From Streptomyces sp. NBC_01276 (GTDB lineage: Bacteria; Actinomycetota; Actinomycetes; Streptomycetales; Streptomycetaceae), in contig NZ_CP108442.1 in NCBI RefSeq assembly GCF_041435355.1, positions 2,666,001 to 2,730,000 of the forward strand: a DNA stretch of 64,000 nt. Reading direction: 5' to 3'. Positions 60,741 to 64,000 of the stretch are shown here, one piece after another. The first letter of the stretch is position 1, and the number at the start of each line of letters is the position of its first letter. Under the pieces are notes generated by a model. It ran no database searches. It was not told the DNA's origin and saw nothing but the letters and a program-made list of their open reading frames with translations. Both the position numbers and the translations under genes were made by a program.

Positions 60741-62012
60741 ATGGCTGCAGGCGCCCCGCGGATCTTCGTCTCGCATCTCTCGGGTGTGCCCGTCTTCGAT
60801 CCCAACGGCGACCAGGTGGGCCGCGTCCGCGACCTCGTCGCGATGCTGCGCGTGGGCGGCAGGCCGCCCCGGCTGCTGGGACTGGTGGTCGAGGTCGTCA
60901 GCCGCCGCCGGATCTTCCTGCCCATGACCCGGGTGACCGGCGTGGAGTCCGGACAGGTCATCACCACCGGCGTGATCAACATGCGGCGCTTCGAACAGCG
61001 CCCGACCGAGCGGCTGGTCCTCGGCGAACTGCTGGACCGCCGGGTGACGCTCGTGGCCACCGGCGAGGAGGCCACCGTCCTGGACGTGGCCATCCAGCAG
61101 CTCCCGGCCCGCCGCGACTGGGAGATCGACCGGATCTTCGTGCGCAAGGGCAAGGGGGGCGCGCTGCGCCGCCGCGGTGAGGCCCTCACCGTCGAGTGGT
61201 CGGCGGTGACCGGCTTCTCGCTGGAGGAGCACGGGCAGGGCGCCGAGAGCCTGGTCGCCACCTTCGAGCAGATGCGCCCCGCCGACCTGGCGAACGTCCT
61301 GCACCACCTGACGCCGAAGCGGCGCGCCGAGGTGGCCAACGCCCTCGACGACGACCGCCTCGCCGACGTCCTGGAGGAGCTCCCCGAGGACGACCAGGTG
61401 GAGATCCTCGGCAAGCTGAAGGAGGAGCGCGCCGCCGACGTCCTGGAGGCCATGGACCCGGACGACGCCGCCGACCTGCTCTCCGAGCTGCCGGAGGAGG
61501 AGAAGGAGCGGCTGCTGACCCTGATGCAGCCCGACGACGCGGCCGACGTGCGGCGCCTGCTGTCGTACGAGGAGAACACCGCGGGCGGTCTGATGACGAC
61601 CGAGCCGATCGTGCTGCGGCCGGACGCCACGGTCGCCGACGCGCTGGCCCGCGTGCGCCAGTCGGACCTGTCGCCGGCGCTGGCGGCGCAGGTGTACGTC
61701 TGCCGTCCGCCGGACGAGACGCCCACGGGCAAGTACCTGGGGACGGTGCACTTCCAGCGGCTGCTGCGGGACCCTCCGTTCACCCTGGTCAGCTCGATCG
61801 TGGACACCGACCTGCCGCCGTTGCGGCCGGACGCCTCGCTGCCCGCCGTGACGAGCTACCTGGCCGCGTACAACATGGTCGCGGCGCCCGTCGTGGACGA
61901 GAGCGGCTCGCTGCTGGGCGCCGTCACCGTCGACGACGTGCTGGACCACCTGCTGCCGGACGACTGGCGGGAGACGGACTTCCACTCCGAGGAGGCCGTG
62001 CGTGGCCACTGA
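60741..62012 (+). CDS. PRC-barrel / MgtE N-terminal / CBS protein without transporter domain
   Basis: 423 residues. ATG 60741 is chosen for AGGAGG 7 nt upstream. An N-terminal PRC-barrel-like part (FVSHLSGVPVFDPNGDQVGRVRDLV) precedes an MgtE_N helical-repeat domain (LANVLHHLTPKRRAEVANALDDDRLADVLEELPEDD, then EMERAADVLEAMDPDDAADLLSELPEEE-like repeats) and paired CBS domains (GLMTTEPIVLRPDATVADAL to GAVTVDDVLDHLLP). The MgtE membrane part is missing. It probably senses Mg2+ or nucleotides. It overlaps DUF1003 by 11 bp. Confidence 0.9.
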   Translation: MAAGAPRIFVSHLSGVPVFDPNGDQVGRVRDLVAMLRVGGRPPRLLGLVVEVVSRRRIFLPMTRVTGVESGQVITTGVINMRRFEQRPTERLVLGELLDRRVTLVATGEEATVLDVAIQQLPARRDWEIDRIFVRKGKGGALRRRGEALTVEWSAVTGFSLEEHGQGAESLVATFEQMRPADLANVLHHLTPKRRAEVANALDDDRLADVLEELPEDDQVEILGKLKEERAADVLEAMDPDDAADLLSELPEEEKERLLTLMQPDDAADVRRLLSYEENTAGGLMTTEPIVLRPDATVADALARVRQSDLSPALAAQVYVCRPPDETPTGKYLGTVHFQRLLRDPPFTLVSSIVDTDLPPLRPDASLPAVTSYLAAYNMVAAPVVDESGSLLGAVTVDDVLDHLLPDDWRETDFHSEEAVRGH

Positions 62013-62685
62013 GCGGGGCCGCGGGGACGCGGCGCGCGAACGGCGCCGGGAGCGGCGCGAGCATGCCCGGGACGGGCTCTCGGACCGGCTGGAGGAGGCG
62101 GCGGAGCGGCTGCGCAACGAGCGGCCGGAACGTTCCTCCGAGCGGGCGAAGGCCAGCGTCGCCCTGGGCGCGAGCGCTCTGGCGCGTCCGCGCGTACGGC
62201 TGGACCAGCCGCGCCCGGCGCGCCGCAGGCTGCTGCCCGAGTACGACCCGGAGGCCTTCGGGCGGCTGTCGGAGCGGGTGGCGAGGTTCCTCGGCACGGG
62301 CCGGTTCATCGTCTATATGACGCTGGTCATCATCGTGTGGGTGCTGTGGAACATCTTCGCGCCCGCGCACCTGCGGTTCGACGAGTACCCGTTCATCTTC
62401 CTGACGCTGATGCTGTCCCTCCAGGCCTCCTACGCCGCCCCGCTGATCCTGCTCGCGCAGAACCGGCAGGACGACCGGGACCGGGTCAACCTGGAGCAGG
62501 ACCGCAAGCAGAACGAGCGGTCCATCGCGGACACCGAGTACCTGACCCGCGAGATCGCGGCGCTGCGCATGGGCCTGGGCGAGGTCGCCACGCGCGACTG
62601 GATCAGGTCCGAGTTCCAGGACCTGATCAAGGAGATGGACGAGCGGCGGCTGTTCACCGGCGAAAGTGACGAAGGCGACCGCTGA
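62002..62685 (+). CDS. DUF1003 membrane protein
   Basis: 227 residues, GTG 62002 with GGAGG upstream, inside the end of the previous gene. The N terminus is strongly basic and charged (RGDAARERRRERREHARDGL). Two membrane helices (FIVYMTLVIIVWVLWNIF and FIFLTLMLSLQASYAAPLILLA) with the DUF1003 hallmark YPFIFLTLMLSLQASYAAPLILLAQNRQDDRDR are followed by a coiled-coil tail. Operon position suggests a link with the Mg-related protein. Confidence 0.9.
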   Translation: MATERGRGDAARERRRERREHARDGLSDRLEEAAERLRNERPERSSERAKASVALGASALARPRVRLDQPRPARRRLLPEYDPEAFGRLSERVARFLGTGRFIVYMTLVIIVWVLWNIFAPAHLRFDEYPFIFLTLMLSLQASYAAPLILLAQNRQDDRDRVNLEQDRKQNERSIADTEYLTREIAALRMGLGEVATRDWIRSEFQDLIKEMDERRLFTGESDEGDR

Positions 62686-62727
62686 CGGCCTTTCCTGAGC
62701 CGTGCTACCGAGCCGTACCATCGGGGC

Positions 62728-63897
62728 ATGGCTACCGACACAAGCTCCGCCGCCGACGCCGCCGCGCCCGAGCAGGACGCGATCCTGGACGCGCTGTCGA
62801 CGGTGAACGACCCCGAGATCCACCGTCCGATCACCGAGCTCGGCATGGTGAAATCGGTGGAGATCGGCGAGGGCGGCGCCGTCGCCGTCACGGTCTACCT
62901 GACGGTGTCGGGCTGCCCCATGCGCGAGACGATCACCAAGAACGTCACCGAGGCCGTCGAGAAGGTCGCGGGCGTCAGCTCCGTCGCCGTCACCCTCGAC
63001 GTGATGAGCGACGAGCAGCGCAAGGACCTGGCGGCCACGCTGCGCGGCGGCACCGCCGAGCGCGAGGTCCCCTTCGCCAAGCCCGGCTCCCTGACCCGCG
63101 TCTACGCGGTCGCGTCCGGCAAGGGCGGTGTCGGCAAGTCCTCCGTCACCGTCAACCTCGCCGCGGCGATGGCCGCCGACGGCCTGAAGGTCGGCGTGGT
63201 CGACGCGGACATCTACGGCCACAGCGTGCCGCGCATGCTCGGCGTCGAGGGCCGTCCCACCCAGGTCGAGAACATGATCATGCCGCCGTCCGCGAACGGC
63301 GTGAAGGTCATCTCGATCGGCATGTTCACCCCGGGCAACGCCCCGGTCGTGTGGCGCGGGCCGATGCTGCACCGCGCGCTCCAGCAGTTCCTCGCCGACG
63401 TCTTCTGGGGCGACCTGGACGTCCTGCTGCTCGACCTGCCGCCGGGCACCGGCGACATCGCGATCTCCGTCGCCCAGCTGGTGCCGAACGCCGAGATCCT
63501 CGTCGTGACCACCCCGCAGCAGGCGGCGGCCGAGGTCGCGGAGCGGGCCGGCTCGATCGCCGTGCAGACCCACCAGAAGATCGTCGGTGTCGTCGAGAAC
63601 ATGTCGGGCCTGCCCTGCCCGCACTGCGACGAGATGGTCGACGTCTTCGGCTCCGGCGGCGGCCAGAAGGTCGCCGACGGGCTCACCAAGACGGTCGGCG
63701 CGTCCGTGCCGGTCCTCGGCACCATCCCGATCGACGTACGGCTGCGCGAGGGCGGCGACGACGGCAAGCCCGTGGTCCTGTCCGACCCGGACTCCCCGGC
63801 GGGCGCCGCGCTGCGCGCGATCGCGGGCAAGCTGGGCGGCCGCGCCCGCGGCCTGTCGGGCATGTCGCTGGGGATCACCCCGCGCAACAAGTTCTGA
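62728..63897 (+). CDS. apbC: Mrp/NBP35-type P-loop ATPase (ApbC), Fe-S carrier
   Basis: 389 residues. ATG 62728 lies 6 nt after a -10-like TACCAT (62716-62721): probably leaderless. The N-terminal MIP18/DUF59 domain (LSTVNDPEIHRPITELGMV and SGCPMRE) is fused to a ParA-like ATPase with GKGGVGKSS (about 131-139), DADIYGHSVPRMLG and DLPPGTGDIAISVAQ. A CPHC motif (about 296-299) is the Fe-S-binding site that bridges the dimer. Role: assembly or transfer of iron-sulfur clusters. Confidence 0.94.
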   Translation: MATDTSSAADAAAPEQDAILDALSTVNDPEIHRPITELGMVKSVEIGEGGAVAVTVYLTVSGCPMRETITKNVTEAVEKVAGVSSVAVTLDVMSDEQRKDLAATLRGGTAEREVPFAKPGSLTRVYAVASGKGGVGKSSVTVNLAAAMAADGLKVGVVDADIYGHSVPRMLGVEGRPTQVENMIMPPSANGVKVISIGMFTPGNAPVVWRGPMLHRALQQFLADVFWGDLDVLLLDLPPGTGDIAISVAQLVPNAEILVVTTPQQAAAEVAERAGSIAVQTHQKIVGVVENMSGLPCPHCDEMVDVFGSGGGQKVADGLTKTVGASVPVLGTIPIDVRLREGGDDGKPVVLSDPDSPAGAALRAIAGKLGGRARGLSGMSLGITPRNKF

Positions 63898-63925
63898 CCC
63901 CGCAGACGGCCCGCCAAGGGGCCGC

Positions 63926-63969
63926 GCACGACGAAGGGCACCGCCGGACGGCGGTGCCCTTCGTCGTGC
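63926..63969 (+). terminator. strong hairpin terminator after apbC
   Basis: Perfect 20-bp arms (gcacgacgaagggcaccgcc and its complement) with a 4-nt loop, 29 nt after the stop; the last 40 bases of the window follow without a visible gene. Confidence 0.85.
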
Positions 63970-64000
63970 CCTTCGTCGTGCGGTGCGTCCGCCGCGCCGT

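Overview
The window is a 64 kb piece of a very GC-rich actinobacterial chromosome, almost certainly Streptomyces. The signs are strong third-position G/C bias, many GTG starts, ATGA/GTGA stop-start overlaps, a WhiB-family regulator with its neighbours in the classic actinobacterial order, AdnAB instead of RecBCD, a mycoredoxin, and families typical of streptomycetes (DUF3107, DUF3152, DUF6758, TerD/AIM24, spherulin-4). I see no rRNA, tRNA, CRISPR array, prophage, insertion sequence or biosynthetic gene cluster. This looks like conserved core chromosome with a few accessory islands.

Layout. 1-5.1 kb: PDZ/S16 protein (cut by the window edge), a small membrane protein, MoaE, an NAD-dependent epimerase, a DUF2342 zincin-like protein and a Nudix hydrolase. 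5.2-8.4 kb: a three-gene stress-type operon of a TerD-AIM24 fusion and two free AIM24 proteins. 8.5-12.1 kb: a YgjP-type metallopeptidase, an orphan RiPP-cyclodehydratase-like protein, an ABC1 kinase and a small Cys-rich protein. 12.2-13.6 kb: wblC (whiB7) with a coupled downstream gene and a 600-nt leader that carries an upstream ORF, an intrinsic terminator and an AT-flanked promoter. 13.6-27.3 kb: a redox and DNA-repair block of UvrD2, mycoredoxin, NudC, M20 dipeptidase, AdnB, AdnA and an alkyltransferase-like protein. 27.5-34.8 kb: a flippase-like membrane protein with an embedded kinase-like domain, a HemY-type oxidase, a secreted hydrolase and MoeZ. 34.9-39.4 kb: a compact four-gene operon (DUF3492/PelF-like glycosyltransferase, multi-pass membrane protein, sugar epimerase, spherulin-4 domain protein) that resembles a reduced Pel-type polysaccharide locus. 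39.6-45.3 kb: a peptide/nickel-type ABC transporter operon preceded by a leaderless 31-residue leader peptide and a hairpin. 45.3-49.6 kb: a membrane-anchored HExxHxxGxxH protein, an alpha/beta hydrolase, small proteins, a TetR regulator and DUF3107. 49.7-56.9 kb: a ferritin-like protein, a DEAD-box helicase with an apparent CTG start, a second hydrolase, a 50-residue protein, MarC, a PHP phosphoesterase, a repeat-rich intergenic zone and DUF6758. 57.0-64 kb: a SUFU-domain protein, CorA, a hypothetical protein, an LppX-like lipoprotein, an MgtE_N/CBS protein without transporter domain, DUF1003 and an Mrp/ApbC ATPase.

How the genes work together. MoaE and MoeZ belong to molybdopterin/sulfur transfer. 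UvrD2, AdnA, AdnB and the alkyltransferase-like protein serve genome repair. Mycoredoxin and NudC serve redox and NAD turnover. WblC would induce intrinsic antibiotic resistance when translation is blocked. CorA, the MgtE_N/CBS protein and perhaps DUF1003 suggest a divalent-cation group. At least eight genes show a -10-like hexamer only 6-7 nt upstream of the start codon, so leaderless transcripts appear common here. The most interesting non-textbook items are the leader-peptide attenuator of the ABC operon, the Pel-like operon, the CTG-start helicase, the nested inverted repeat at 55.9-56.2 kb, the repeat insertions inside AdnA and AdnB, and the orphan cyclodehydratase-like protein.
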